From Herpomyces periplanetae (Eukaryota; Ascomycota; Laboulbeniomycetes; Herpomycetales; Herpomycetaceae), in assembly GCA_009733715.1 (NCBI GenBank), contig WMKJ01000097.1, positions 1 through 48,213 on the forward strand: a stretch of DNA of 48,213 bases, given 5' to 3'. Under the pieces are notes generated by a model. The model saw nothing but the letters and a program-made list of their open reading frames with translations. It ran no database searches and had not been told where the DNA came from. The translations under genes were made by a program, and so were the position numbers. This document shows, piece by piece, positions 19,509 to 31,225 of this stretch. Each line of letters begins with the position of its first letter. Positions within the stretch are counted from its first letter, which is position 1.

Positions 19509-22500
19509 TTATAAGTAACCTAAACCGTACCCTATCGTAATTTGAAAGTCATTGCGAAGTTCCCATTCCCGATACCCTATCTTTGTGCAACATTCAGCTC
19601 GTTTCATTCCCCCCAATTCTTCCCACCTTCGTAAAAGTATCCCATCAAGTGTACCTCGACTTCCTAGTCCATCACTTTCAACCAATCGAAATGCTCGAGG
19701 GTTTAGTGCACAGCAATGCTCCAATGAATGGGTTAAATTACTCTGTAAAGCGTACATTCGCCTATACTTCCATTCATCTGCCGGTGTAATTAGTACCATA
19801 GCACCAGAGCTTGTTGATGCTAAAATTTGAAACTTAACCATTTTACTACGCTTCACTCCCACCTGCCCATTCGTTAAGTTAACTTCTGTCTCTTCCTCTT
19901 TCGTTGTTTCCGTTTCACTTCCCATTCCGTAATCTTCTCTCTCCCTTTCCCAAATATCGTGCGATACGGGTAAAAGCTTCATGCACTTGAACGTATGCCC
20001 CGTAAAAAAAGCACTTCGCTGCAGAAGTCGATGTCCCGACACCGATTTTGGATCTTCTGGTGCATACTCAAAAACATGAAGAAACCCATTCGCATCCCCC
20101 GCAATCATGTACAACCGTTTATCAACGGGCAAAAACTCTCCAGATACTATCTCTAAATCTTCTCCATACTTGCCAAATATTATCATTTTATACGGCTCTT
20201 CCGTATATCCCGCAAATGTTATTCCCTTTACCGCATCCCCCAGTAAAAGCATACCCGTTCCCTTCAATGTTTTCGCTACCGTATTATAACACTGAAGATC
20301 CATAAAAGCAGTCGGCAAAAGTGATCCATCCTCTTTCAATCCTCGCACAGTACACTTCTGCCCACTTACAACCAGCAAAAATCCCTTCAGCCCTATTTCC
20401 GTAACCGATGACACAGCTCCCTTCATCTTTTCTTGCGTTAATAACTTTAACTTGCGATTCGTCTTAGGCCGCCCTGGCAAGGGCACTATATGTATTATCT
20501 CAAATATATAAATTCCCCCCGTTTCGGCCAAATCTTCCCCACGTACAATTCCCGTCCCAACCGCAATCAAACTTTTTCGCCGGTGTGTTACCTCAGAAAC
20601 CTCCAATGTTACTATTTCCATGCATAACACTACTTCCGTGGCCTCGAATTCCCAACTATCAATCACCTCAAGATTTTCGTCGTCCAATAACTTTAGTGAA
20701 CTTTGTTCAACTTCCGGCAAAAAGTCAGTAGTTTCCGCCGCCCACTCATGATGATAATCATCAACCGGTAATCTAAACTTTTCCACCCTAGCACACTCAA
20801 TAATAATAGTTTTTTGTTCATGATGATGACATATATGTTGACTTTCACAGTCCAAGCTCACTTTTCGAACTGCCCATCCCGTATCACCGTACCGTGCTTC
20901 ACTTAGTCCACCAACTTTAATTTTGCCATGCTTATTCAAGTATGCAATTCCACCTCCAAATTCCTTGCTGTGAAATTTACACATGCTTACTACATTGTCC
21001 ATACACAAGTCCAGTATCCGCAATGTTGACGATGCTTCACGTACGATTAATCGTGACCACGTTTCACCCACCACTATTACTACGTTATACCCTGATAAGT
21101 TATGCATGGCCATAAATTTGCGTGAATTCGTCGAATTTTTCACCTCCTCATTCTCAGATTTAATTGGTTCACACCCGTACTCTAAAAAACTCTTCATTCT
21201 CTGCCATTGCAAATTATGCGTAAACGGTTGAGTGTCGTCACACGCACCCGTATAAAACGGCTCGTATACGATAACATCCCCCAAATAACTGCGAAGTAAA
21301 AGGTACGGAAAGCTGATCCACTTATCGCCGATGTCAACCATAAGTAACTCTTCTAAATCATTTTTCAAGTTTCCCTTTCGCGTAGTTTTTCCCGATGACA
21401 GAATTAAAGGTGTAAATGCCAATGACTCCGCTACATACAACGGGCTATTATTACGCTCAGCATCATAAATCTAAATTGAATATTTTCCCCCGTTAACGAA
21501 GACCATGTAAACTATTCAAAGGCAAAATACCCCAGTCACTTACCCGTAGCTCTCCAGTAGTACTTAACATGAACATTGTTTGCCGTCCCTTTGTAAACTC
21601 AGAGCTATACAGGCATGCTGATTGCCATTTAGATTCTTTAACGGCATTTGTAAGTTCCACTTCCTCCAAATCACCATTGGATGCCACGCAAAACAGAACA
21701 ACGCTATTATTGCTAAGTAGAGTAAGCAAATATGGCGATACAAAACTCACACTGGCAACCTCCAATTCACGCCCATCACTATCTTCTATGGGCATAATCT
21801 GTACTAATTCAAGCTCCAGATTATAACTTCGTATCTCCGATTTGAGAATTTGTACAATCCGTTTCTCCTGTACCAGCACACAAATTTCCACTGTTAATCC
21901 AGCCTCCAGATCAAAATCGCCTATTTGCTCTACTTCTTTCATCACTTTTCCACTATCAATTTGATAAAACACTGACTTGTCGCTACCGTCAGGATTCTCA
22001 TGAGATACTAGAAAATATTTGTGATGTCCACCCTCCTGCATTCCGTTATATGCATTGGTAGATTTTTCTATGCTCGTTGGAGTATTTAGCTTATCTTTTT
22101 CAATAGTGCCATTCAATTGTACTGCATCAGCCTGAATTGCCCACAATCCCACAGCATTCGCTGGGCATTCAAACTCAAAATGGCAGTCCAGAATAATTGA
22201 TTTATTCATAAAAGCCAATGCGCCCGCATTGCCACATCCCACCACAGCGATTAACTCTAGTTTGCTTTCTGATTCACAACGTTCATTTTTTCTAAAGGTG
22301 AAATTGTGCATGGGTCCTACGCTCTGTAATTCATCCAATTTATAAAACATCATTTCTTCCACTTTGATAGCTTCACTGGGTTTTTTTGCTTTGCTATCGT
22401 TAGTCTGATACAAATCGTCTTCATTATCCACATCGAACTCATCGGAAAGTTCAAAAACATCATCTACCATGCCATCCATGATAATTTTCCGCCGTGCAGG

Positions 22501-23874
22501 CGTAGTAGTGATGCGTGACCAACCAATTAAAACCGAATCCCCACAATCGCTGCCAATGAACATACAACCTGCACAAATTAACGATAAACAACTTGCTGCT
22601 GCTATTTTAATGCCTTCGTAACACCGACTGGGAATTAAGTTAACCGATAGTCCCGAAACGCTTCGTCCGTCAAATTTGAATGACAAAAGAGCAAAGTTTC
22701 CATTCTTCAATACAATAAGTAAACTTAAATCATCCCCACCCAAAGGCTCTACTAGGCAACCTTCTAATCGTAGTTGCAAGCTTGATTGATCCGACATGAC
22801 GAATTCGGTGTTCAACTTTCCAAAGCTGTTCACTGCTACACCCGACATTTTTCCGGCTTGATCCACGTGTATAAATTCGTTATTTCCAATAAGTAAAGCG
22901 CCACCTATAGGTAATTTCAAGGGTAACACACGCGCAAGATCGTAGGGTAATTGATGTATAAAAAGTAAAGTGGTCGAAGCACGATGTTCTAGGTCTAACG
23001 CAAAAATCGCGTAACAAATAGGATCGATTCGCTCGGGTAAAAGCGCCAGTGACGCTTGCTTTGGTGCAAATAACACGCCAAATGTAGGTTCACGATACTC
23101 GTAAAGAAAAGCTAAGTGAATTGGATTTCGCAATCGAGAATCAAGCGATGTTAACGGAAGTACAAACGATGGCATATACGGCATATTGTTAGCGGTATCG
23201 CATGAGCTGGTATCAGGTTTTCCTTTAGCGGCATTGGCTTCATATTGTTCGACGATATCTCTGTCAAGTTCATCGTCAACTAGGTCGTCTTTGAGTAAAC
23301 GAAACGGAATGAATGCTACATTTCGCACGCCAAATTTGTACGCAGCGCATCGACCATCTGGATCCATGGCTAATACGCTTTGACAATCGCCAACATCTGG
23401 TAAAGCGGGATTATGGTAAACATTGTCATTCTCGTAGAAGTGAATTGATATGTTTGAGAGAGAGTTAATCTCAGGATCCCATTCGATCAAGCTAAGTTTT
23501 GCATTTTTAAGTGCAACTAGAAGAGCATCACCATCCGATTTACCGTTTGCAATTTTAACTTTACTAATACTTGATACCAGACCTGAAAGTGTGTATTCAC
23601 ACCGCAATACCAGTTTAACCGAGGCATGGGAGTTCGTTATGTCTGCTTTTGACGAATTTAAGTTAAATTTCGAGGTTAAGTTAGTTTTTCTGTTTGGAAC
23701 AAATAAATTTAGTGAATGTGATTCTGTTTTTTCACTTCCACAGTTAACCACATCGAATACTTGAAGAATATTCGTTCGAACGACTACTAAATTTGGCCGT
23801 TTGCTTGATATTAAGCATGCTAAGGCGCAATGCGTAACCACAGTTGACGCAGTACATTCATAATAGCACTGCAT
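19509..23874 (-). CDS. CFT1: Cleavage and polyadenylation factor subunit Cft1/CPSF160
   Basis: Scaffold subunit of the nuclear mRNA 3'-end processing complex; it helps place the poly(A)-signal readers. Two exons, 23874-21544 and 21470-19509, join in phase across a 73-nt intron (GTAAGT to TTTAG) and give 1,430 residues, the usual length for this family. The N-terminus (YECTASTVVTHCALACLI) and the segment ALDLEHRASTTLLFIHQLPY mark the CPSF/DDB1-type beta-propellers. The second exon carries the C-terminal CPSF_A domain and ends in LGGMKRAECCTKIGYREWEL. An acidic insert lies near residues 470-490 (DEFDVDNEDD). The start is the first ATG and places the conserved N-terminus at once. The gene is divergent from Nop12. 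Confidence 0.92.
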
Positions 23875-25100
23875 GAGTATGCACGTTTGTAGATATGTAT
23901 TTAAATATTAGTGAACTTTGTCAAATGCCTACAGGAAATGATGACCGTTGCAGAACACTAGAGAAGGTTGACCAATTCAATGATGGTTGTGGATAAACGT
24001 GCCCGTACACATTGAAATTTTGCCCGAAATATATTTAGCATAAACTTGTACAATTCCACGTTAAAATTTTGGCAATATTTATAAGGAATACAGCTTTTGC
24101 ACAAGAGAGAGTGACAAACTTAATGCAAAGCGAATTCACTGGAATATTAGCACCTCTAGTTAAACTCTCCCTCACAATATGCCTTATTAAAAATATGTAT
24201 TTTCCAAGCTGACTCTTGTAAAACTGTAAAAAATTCCCCTCCATGCGAAGCTTTTGCTATCATTATAAGAATGGATTATCAATTAAATTCTTCTTCCACC
24301 GTAAAAAGTTTTATTTCTATTAACATCCTCCTTCGTACCGAAGATTAAAATTATCGTTAACAACTACACTTCAAAACTTCGCTTCGGACAACCCCATTCT
24401 AGGCAGTTGGTCACGTGACATATTACACCGCCGGAGAAATTTAGCTGTCGGCAAATTTTCAAGGAAAGCAATGGGTTGGGGTACGGTGATGATGAATAAA
24501 GCAGAAATATATATATTTGATAGCTAAATTAACCATTTTAAGTATTACTGTGTATTTCTTGATTGTATCTGTCATGATTGGAATTTATCCATCTCCCAAA
24601 AATGTTTTCTCGTAACTCTTTCGGCAAAACATAATTCCGATATATTAGTATTGGGATAACATACATAATTTTAAATGTGAACATACTTGTAAAATGTGCT
24701 CAACATAAAAATATTTAACTACCATAATACCTGAGAAAAAATTACAAAATGTCTTTGGCCTACTTGACATTCAATCTATATTTTAAAACTAGCTTTGTCG
24801 AGTCGGATTTCAAGACTTCATTCAAGTCGATTACGTAATCAAAGCGTTTCCCGCACAGGGGACTGAGCACGTGCTCGGATTGGGATTGTATCGCGAAAGT
24901 TTAGGGGAATATTAATTGGGAGATGAGCAAGTGGGAACGGCAGAAAGATAAAGGGTTTAATACAAGTATACACTTGAATGTGGATAATATATGCATTGGT
25001 ATAGCTCATTATGTGTTTTTAATTGAAGTTCATATTTCAGGGAATTGTTCTAATATATTCGCTTAATCAAGAGGACGATTCTAAACGTAGTGGGAAAATA
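23875..25100. promoter_or_regulatory. Divergent Cft1/Nop12 promoter region
   Basis: About 1.2 kb between two divergently transcribed housekeeping genes. It contains a perfect GTCACGTGAC palindrome at 24410-24419 and AGCACGTGCT at 24867-24876. A TTTCAG acceptor-like site at 25036-25041 lies 60 bp before the Nop12 ATG, so an intron in the Nop12 leader is possible. No other gene is visible. Confidence 0.45.
24410..24419. promoter_or_regulatory. GTCACGTGAC palindrome
   Basis: Perfect 10-bp palindrome between the divergent Cft1 and Nop12 genes. It has the CACGTG core with GT/AC flanks that fits Cbf1-type binding. It may serve both promoters. Binding is inferred, not shown. Confidence 0.5.
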
Positions 25101-26721
25101 ATGTATGAAAAATTTCCTCATCTAGCTGATGAAGCAGATTTTGATCCTGGCCTCGCCGATCTTTTCTCGTCAGAAAAAATATGTTCAACACCACGATATA
25201 TAGAGGATAAAATTCAGGCCCAGGATATACTAGAAGAGTACACACAAAATGTCATACAGAACTCTCGATTAAACTCGAACTCTAACACGGGTAAATGTTC
25301 TAACATAAAGCAGAAAAAACGCCTACAGGATGATTCACTTAACAATATTGAGCTAGAATACTTTAAAAAATTGAAAAATAAAGTCTACTCCGCAGAGCCA
25401 TCTTTGCCCTCCTGCCAAAGGAATACACCGAATACCAAGATCACAAACTCGGTCAACAACGCTGATAGTCTAAATCATAGCTACGGTACTAATACAGAAT
25501 CTGAACCCGATATTGAATTAGATTCCGAATCTGAAGCATCTCTTTCGGTATCATCACAAAACTCATCACCCCAAGTTGTAGATCGGGGGTCCGGAAATTC
25601 GAACAAAACGAATACAAAAGAAGAAATTAGTAGGCGCACGGTATTTTTATCAAACGTTTCAATAGAAGCTATACGCAATCAAAAGAGTCGAAAAGTATTA
25701 TTTAAACATTTAAGTTCAATATTCCCTACAAATTGTCAAGATGGTGACCTAAGGTGGAAAATTATTTCACTACGGTTTCGGTCTATACCCTTTAGCAGTC
25801 TAATTCCTAAACGGGCGGCCTATGCCCAAAGGGCTATAATGGATGCAACAACAAAGTCCACAAACGCCTATGTACAATACTCGAGCGAAGAAGCGGCTAA
25901 TTTGGCAATTGAAAATCTTAATGGATCTATGGTACTCGATCGACACCTTAGAGTAGATTCAGTATTTTGCCCGGCAGAAATAGATAGCAGACGATGCATA
26001 TTTGTAGGAAACTTAAGTTTTATGGATGATGAAAGTGCTGTCAAAGAAGAAGCTGATTCCCATAAACCAGAATCTGATAAGCCCAAACGGCCATCTAAAA
26101 TTCGGCATGCTGATACTGAAGAGGGACTATGGCGTCAGTTCAACAAAATTGGGCGGGTTGAAAATGTTCGGGTCGTTCGTGATGCACGAACTCGTGTTAG
26201 TAAAGGTTTTGCGTATGTCCAATTCAAGGTAAGTAGGAATTGTTACATCTTGACATAATTAGCAGGGTCACTTTAACGAAGAAATTATTGAATAATTGGC
26301 CTAATAAAATCACATTTAGGATGTTGAAAGTGTCCAGAAGGCCCTTAAACTAGATGGTCAAAAATTTCCCCCATTACTTCCGAGAAACCTCAGGGTAACC
26401 AGGGCTAAACAGTCGGCCGTGCATTTACCCAAAAGCCACCCAAATACTCTCAGCACGGGAAATGGGGGACGAAAGACAGGGACAAACAAGTTGAAAAATA
26501 GGTCAAGTAAGCTTAAGCGTAGTTGGAAGTCGAGAAATACGATGAATCAAACGGATCTAGCTACTCATCGAGAAATTTTCGAAGGGCATAGAGCATCGGC
26601 ATCTGATATGGTTGGGAAGAGAAAATCCAAATCAAATTCAACGTTGATAAGACAGAGGAAAAGGTCTGAAGCATGGCGAAAAAACCAAAAGCTCAGAGAT
26701 TCTTCCTCGCGGAGCAATTAA
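25101..26721 (+). CDS. NOP12: Nucleolar RNA-binding protein Nop12 (RBM34 family)
   Basis: Nop12 acts in the nucleolus in maturation of 5.8S/25S rRNA within pre-60S particles. Two exons, 25101-26228 and 26320-26721, join in phase over a 91-nt intron (AAG then GTAAGT; TTTAG then GAT), giving 509 residues. The N-terminal third is acidic and Ser-rich. RRM1 begins about residue 178 (RRTVFLSNVS) and contains the family's long insertion. RRM2 begins near residue 298 (RRCIFVGNLSF), has RNP1 KGFAYVQF, and is split by the intron just after it. The C-terminal 110 residues are Lys/Arg-rich, as in other Nop12 proteins. The open frame extends upstream of the chosen ATG, but those residues follow an acceptor-like TTTCAG and look non-coding. 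The stop lies 42 bp from the Tam41 stop on the other strand. Confidence 0.88.
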
Positions 26722-26763
26722 CCATGTTGACAATGATTACCTTGGATGATAATGAGGGACTTA

Positions 26764-28101
26764 TTAAGTCAATGAGGTGGCTTTGGACCGCTTTTCCCTC
26801 ATATAGCGGATGGAACGGAAAACTCCGGCAGTTAACAGGCCTTTTATAGATTGTTTAACGCTGGGAACAGTAATAATTTTGCGAAGACCAAAGTTAATTG
26901 CGTGGGGCAAGGCTTGCTGGAATTTATTATATTGGCTTAAAAAAACGGTAAGGGAAGGTTGTTCACCGTGAAAGGTTTGGCCGGTATGCTTAGCATAAGC
27001 CGAAAACAAGTAATTTCGCAAGGTTTCGGGAAGGGATTGTATCATCTGAATTCGTTGAGATTGACATACATCCTGCGAGAGGTGACGATTTAGAGATGTG
27101 TCTAGATACCAGTCATTAGTTGAAGAGAAGTGTTCCCTGACAAATACATTAGGAAAGAATTTGCGTATAATTGGCTCGTATAATAGGCGAAAATGAGGAA
27201 GTTGATTGGAGACAATATTTTTGATCTTATGAGGGTTTTCAGCTTTAAAGTATACTGACATACGAGGATCACCGGTGTATGATAGGGAGGTAAGAGTAAG
27301 GAATAAATCGCGCTCCGTAAACGAATTAGGAAGCAAAAGCAGTGCAACGCGCAAGGCATTGCAGAGATTAATTACGTTAGCTTGAGAAATTTGGGAGTTT
27401 TCAATTAGGGTTAGAACAGGCTTCTGTAAGCGACCAGCCATGTACAAGGTTTCCCAGTTGACGAGATCACGATGTAGTATGGAAGAGTTTACAACGCCAT
27501 ACTTGATCAAACAGTTTTCCTGGGTTACAAAGGGATTGAAGTATATTCCCGCTTCCCAGTTATCCTGAATGTATGAAATGAATTTAGAACCAAATAATCG
27601 TAAAAAGGAATAATGATTTCTGTTTTGCGATAGATTGATATCATGCCATGCCTGTGTATTATCGACACAAAACACTAAGTCAATGACATTGGAGAATTGA
27701 TCACGAAGATGGGTGAAATTGGAGGAATTGATGAGGGAAATATTCAATTGGGTGTAATGCTTAGGAAGGGGAGAGGTAGCTTGGGGGAAAACGCCTGAAC
27801 CGTAAGCGAAAGCATGAGAAATCGGAGCTTTGAAATGTTGAACGATTTTTGTGAGTTTTTCGTGGAACGAATCCGGAGAAAGAGAGACAGAAGAGTTATG
27901 GTAAGTTGAAAAATTTTTATGTGATTGATATGGCGGAAAGTGTGGAACGATGTTCAAAGAATGGGGAAGAAGTAGTGTTAAGGAGGAAGAATGAAAGTAA
28001 GAACGAAATAATGAGCGGAATGGGTATTTCAAGTTACACGAAATGAGATTGATTTCATCTATGCGGGAAAAATACGACGTTGACCGAACAAAAAATACCA
28101 T
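26764..28101 (-). CDS. TAM41: Mitochondrial phosphatidate cytidylyltransferase Tam41
   Basis: Makes CDP-diacylglycerol from phosphatidic acid and CTP on the matrix side of the inner mitochondrial membrane, the first step towards cardiolipin. The single exon encodes 445 residues. The first 65 or so are rich in Ser, Arg and aromatic residues and lack acids, which fits a mitochondrial presequence. The nucleotidyltransferase core shows YGSGVF (Gly101-Ser102-Gly103) and the acidic pair in IDLVFCVDN (Asp141, Asp147), followed by the family string WHDINLSQNRNHYSFL. ENCLIKYGVV and NWETLYMAGRLQKP are also typical. The length is normal. The 3' end is only 42 bp from that of Nop12, so the transcripts very likely overlap. 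Confidence 0.93.
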   Translation of the reverse strand: MVFFVRSTSYFSRIDEINLISCNLKYPFRSLFRSYFHSSSLTLLLPHSLNIVPHFPPYQSHKNFSTYHNSSVSLSPDSFHEKLTKIVQHFKAPISHAFAYGSGVFPQATSPLPKHYTQLNISLINSSNFTHLRDQFSNVIDLVFCVDNTQAWHDINLSQNRNHYSFLRLFGSKFISYIQDNWEAGIYFNPFVTQENCLIKYGVVNSSILHRDLVNWETLYMAGRLQKPVLTLIENSQISQANVINLCNALRVALLLLPNSFTERDLFLTLTSLSYTGDPRMSVYFKAENPHKIKNIVSNQLPHFRLLYEPIIRKFFPNVFVREHFSSTNDWYLDTSLNRHLSQDVCQSQRIQMIQSLPETLRNYLFSAYAKHTGQTFHGEQPSLTVFLSQYNKFQQALPHAINFGLRKIITVPSVKQSIKGLLTAGVFRSIRYMREKRSKATSLT

Positions 28102-29600
28102 CTTAACGCAAATAATAGATCATGTTACGCGTAAAAGAGGACAATTAGAGTTAAATGCACAGCTGCGGACGCATGAAGATAAAATTGATGAATGACATAT
28201 TTATGGGGAGAAAAACTATTCAATGAAATAAATCATATAACCGTTTTACAAGGTCAGTATACAAGAAAAGGATAATTGTCGCATGATAAACGAATTGAAA
28301 ATATTTTGAAACCCAGGGAAAAAAGTCCCAAAAATAACGCGAAAATTTCCGGGTGAAAAATAATCGCCAAACGTTAATCCAACTCCCAACTGGCTATAAA
28401 CCCTTGGCCACGTGATGCAGGAAAAGGCTATGCAACACGTGACTGAGGGGGAGAGAGGCCGAGTGAACGAAACTTTTAATGAAAAAGACTAAGGTTAGGG
28501 TATTAAATGCGTGCATGTTATGGAAGAGATTTTAAAAGGAATAAGTGGAGGATTTAAATGGGGGAGGATAGTATTGTGAATTTGTCGAACAAAGGAAATA
28601 ATGGATTGGATGAATAGGATATGGATAGGTGTGTAAAATTTGGGGATTTTGAATGAAAATTTATTTGTAAGATTATTCAAGACGTAAAAAGGGAATGACA
28701 TGTATGCATGGAATAATAAAATTAAATTTAAAGGCAAGATATAATGTTTAAAAACTTTTGGGAAAGGGGAGGAAGGGGGGACGGTAGATCATGAAGTTGG
28801 TTTACACAAGTAAAAGAAAGCATGAATGATTTAGATTGGAGGATGAATATGCACGCGGGGTAGACTTTCAAACGTTAAGGCGTCTCAGCGTAGGGTAGAA
28901 GTTTCTTGGGTAAAATTAAGCGATATAAATGGAACATTGGGTTAGACTGGAAGCCGGGCTATCGGGCAAGAAAAGAGGGAAAGTTATTGGTTGATTACGG
29001 CAAATTGTATAGAAAGGTTTATAAAAAGGACAAATTTAGGTTAAAGAGAACGAACGATTGACGCAATTTAATACGATAATTTAAAATGTAAACGTTGCCG
29101 GTTACAAATTTACGTTTCCGCGTATGCTTGCGTGCGTGTATCTACGTGTATGCATGTGAGTGTGTATGTGTGTATGTATAGGTTGTTTGATGTGCGGAGC
29201 TAAGGATTAAGCAAGTGAGTACGATATTAATAGTGAAAATGATGATGTTGTATGGTAAGTTATGGGAAGAAAAATTAATGTGATCAAATCAGTCAAAGAG
29301 TTGCCAATCCGAAGCTCATGCGATCATGCTGCTCTTGATTATATTTTTCTTTTGGATATTATTACGTTTAACGCGAGATACGGTTGACCGTTTACCGGAA
29401 GTTAAAGATCGTTGATTCAACCTATACGGCTAAAAGAAGACAATCTAATGCTTTCTCAATGATACTTACACTTGAAATTATCAAGAAAATTTAAGCCTCG
29501 GGTTCTCAAGTATCCTTTTAGAAATTTCACGAGTCGTAAAATTTAATTAGGCTTAATTTATTGGCAGGATTAAACGTTTACGTGTGAAAAGACTGGTCGA
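28102..29600. other. Tam41 promoter and gag upstream region
   Basis: Intergenic DNA, purine-rich on the plus strand and therefore pyrimidine-rich on the Tam41 sense strand. It carries two CACGTG sites. A TG-rich simple repeat (GTGTGTATGTGTGTATGTAT-like) lies at about 29130-29180. I see no convincing LTR, primer-binding site or gene. The minus-strand frame at 28495-28737 reflects base composition. Confidence 0.45.
28409..28443. promoter_or_regulatory. Paired CACGTG sites upstream of Tam41
   Basis: Two CACGTG cores, at 28409-28414 and 28436-28441, lie 21 bp apart and about 310-340 bp upstream of the Tam41 ATG. The second reads CACGTGAC (GTCACGTG on the gene's sense strand), the same extended form seen between Cft1 and Nop12. 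Pairing and distance suit a promoter element bound by a Cbf1-type factor. Confidence 0.5.
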
Positions 29601-29657
29601 GTGAAGCAAGGCTTTCAAGTTAACGCAGTTTATCTTCTATTTAATGTACCAACAAGT

Positions 29658-30458
29658 ATGTCGGATGCATACATTTCTCTTGGGAATAGTATGGTCAAAA
29701 TTCCCTTACCAAAACCGTACGATGGAGAATTTAACGCTACTCGTCTTGACTCTTGGGTAGCCCAAGTGAGCCATTTATTTACGCTTAACGGAATCGAAAG
29801 TTCAGAGGATAAAGTATTATATGCAGCAGCATTTTTGACTGACGATGCGGCAATATGGTATCAAGATTATGGTCAGAAGCGTGCAGATACGTGGGAAAAT
29901 TTTGTGACGTTACTCAGGCAGGAATTTTATCCTCCTAATTACGAGCAAGATTTACGAATAAAGTTTGACGGAATTCATCAGACAGATAGTGTTAGACGGT
30001 ATGCGGAAGATTTTCTTAAGTTGTATAGAAAGTTTCCCACTGGTTATATGACGGATTGGGAAGCAAAGCATCATTACATTAAAGGGTTAAAAAGCGAATT
30101 AAACAAAGCTACCTTACAGTATCGCTCAACTACACTAAAGGAAGCAATTAGCCACTCTTACTTTGCTGAAGATGTTATGACGGGTAATATTCCCATTGAT
30201 AGTCGTAGACGACAAATTAACGAAGACTCTGATGAAAAACTTGTCGATAAAATTACTAGCCGGTATCACTTGTCTTCTGATTCTCATTCATCGAGAACTA
30301 GTCCCCCTGAATCCGTTGATGCATTTATTACTGAAAAAGAGGGAATATCAAAGTTAACACCGGATGAACGATCTGAATTATTACGCTTAGGTGGATGTTT
30401 TCGTTGTCGTAAACTTGGTCATATTGCAAGTAAATGTCCAAAAGGTGTTTGTCCATAA
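29658..30458 (+). mobile_element. Lone gag ORF of Ty3/Gypsy type
   Basis: A 266-residue gag-like protein from the first ATG. It has the retrotransposon gag fold region (DDAAIWYQDYGQKRADTWENF, then LLRQEFYPPNYE and VRRYAEDFLKLY) and a CCHC zinc knuckle, CFRCRKLGHIASKC, at the C-terminus. The frame looks whole. No protease, reverse transcriptase or integrase coding sequence follows, and I see no flanking LTRs, so this is either an old gag-only remnant or a gag gene kept by the host. The open frame in a pol-less setting points to recent insertion or to selection; the sequence alone does not decide which. Confidence 0.8.
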
Positions 30459-30857
30459 TAATTCGTCTTTAGTTAATATAATTAGCTTGAATATTTCGTT
30501 GAACTTGCGAGTAGTTTCTAATTAACAACCTGTATTATAGTAATTATTTGGTTTAACCTGGGCAATGTCTATTACATTAGAAGATACTATACACTATATT
30601 CAGTTTTCCAATTTTGATTTTTTGGTGTTGGAGGGGAAGTTGTGCAGCTGTTTTAAGTTTACCAAAAACTACGCAATACCGTTAACGTTGCACACCCGCT
30701 GTCATTTAGACGTTAGTTAAAGGCAATCTGTTGAACGTGGTTCGACCTAGGGACGCTCTGACCGTTTTGTGCTGCCCGTGCTCCTTATTTCTTAGTGCCC
30801 ACCATTCCCAATCGGCTATCTGAGACCCCTGGAAACGGGGGTCAAAAATCTGCAAAA
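30459..30857. other. Gag 3' flank
   Basis: AT-rich at first, then more GC-rich towards the 5S gene. GGTTCGACCTAGG at about 30739 resembles a tRNA B box, but no A box or cloverleaf fits around it. No gene is seen. Confidence 0.45.
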
Positions 30858-30858
30858 A
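30854..30858 (-). terminator. Pol III T-run after 5S rRNA
   Basis: Five T residues on the minus strand, directly after the 3' end of the 5S helix I sequence, the expected polymerase III stop signal. Confidence 0.75.
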
Positions 30859-30975
30859 CGTACAGCAGACGGAATTCCCGCGTGGTCACCCACCGCAGTA
30901 CTACCCGCCCACTCGGGGGCTTAAGTAAGGCGGAGCGGACGGGACGCCCTGTTCTCCCCCGGTTATGGCCGTACG
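30859..30975 (-). rRNA. 5S ribosomal RNA gene
   Basis: On the minus strand the sequence starts CGTACGGCCATAACC and contains the 5S landmarks in order: GTCCCGTCCGCTC, CTTAAGCCCCCGAGTGGGC (box A region), GTAGTACTGCGGTGGGTGACC (loop and box C region) and GGGAATTCCGTCTGCTGTACG. The ends pair as helix I (GTACGGC with GCTGTAC), giving about 117 nt, the normal size. A TTTTT run follows at once, the RNA polymerase III terminator. The gene stands alone and is not in an rDNA unit, as is common where fungal 5S genes are dispersed. It lies about 400 bp from the gag ORF. Confidence 0.92.
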
Positions 30976-31225
30976 TGGAAGTCAAGAAACAAACTTGCAA
31001 TATATAGTATTTAAAAAGGAAACACTTTGGTGCAATCTGGCTAATTATTGGGAAAGTGGTCGGGAATACTTCACCGTTGGAAAAAAAACATTTGCAAATG
31101 TTACAGTTGCAATCATTGTACGGTGGTTCTTTAACGGCCTGTCAAGTGACATTTTGCCATTAGGATTACCCGAACGACTTACTCATTTGATTACCATGTC
31201 CACTCGTTATATTGAGAGATTTTAA
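30965..31225 (+). pseudogene. Short ORF, possibly a gag-like relic
   Basis: An 86-residue frame whose ATG lies inside the antisense of the 5S gene. The later part (IVRWFFNGLSSDIL, then RLTHLITMSTRYIE) has the look of the gag pattern FLxGLxxDI...TxxEAIxxAxRxE and is unlike the AT-rich non-coding DNA around it. If it is gag-derived it is an old fragment distinct from the gag ORF at 29.7 kb. Confidence is low because the resemblance is short. Confidence 0.25.

Noticed and set aside
28495-28737. 80-residue minus-strand frame
   Set aside because: Follows from the pyrimidine-rich complement; no conserved features.
28102-30720. LTRs flanking the gag ORF
   Set aside because: I could not see a pair of direct repeats with TG/CA ends. 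A self-alignment of 28.1-31.3 kb would decide.
30735-30760. tRNA-like B box (GGTTCGACCTAGG)
   Set aside because: No A box and no foldable cloverleaf around it.
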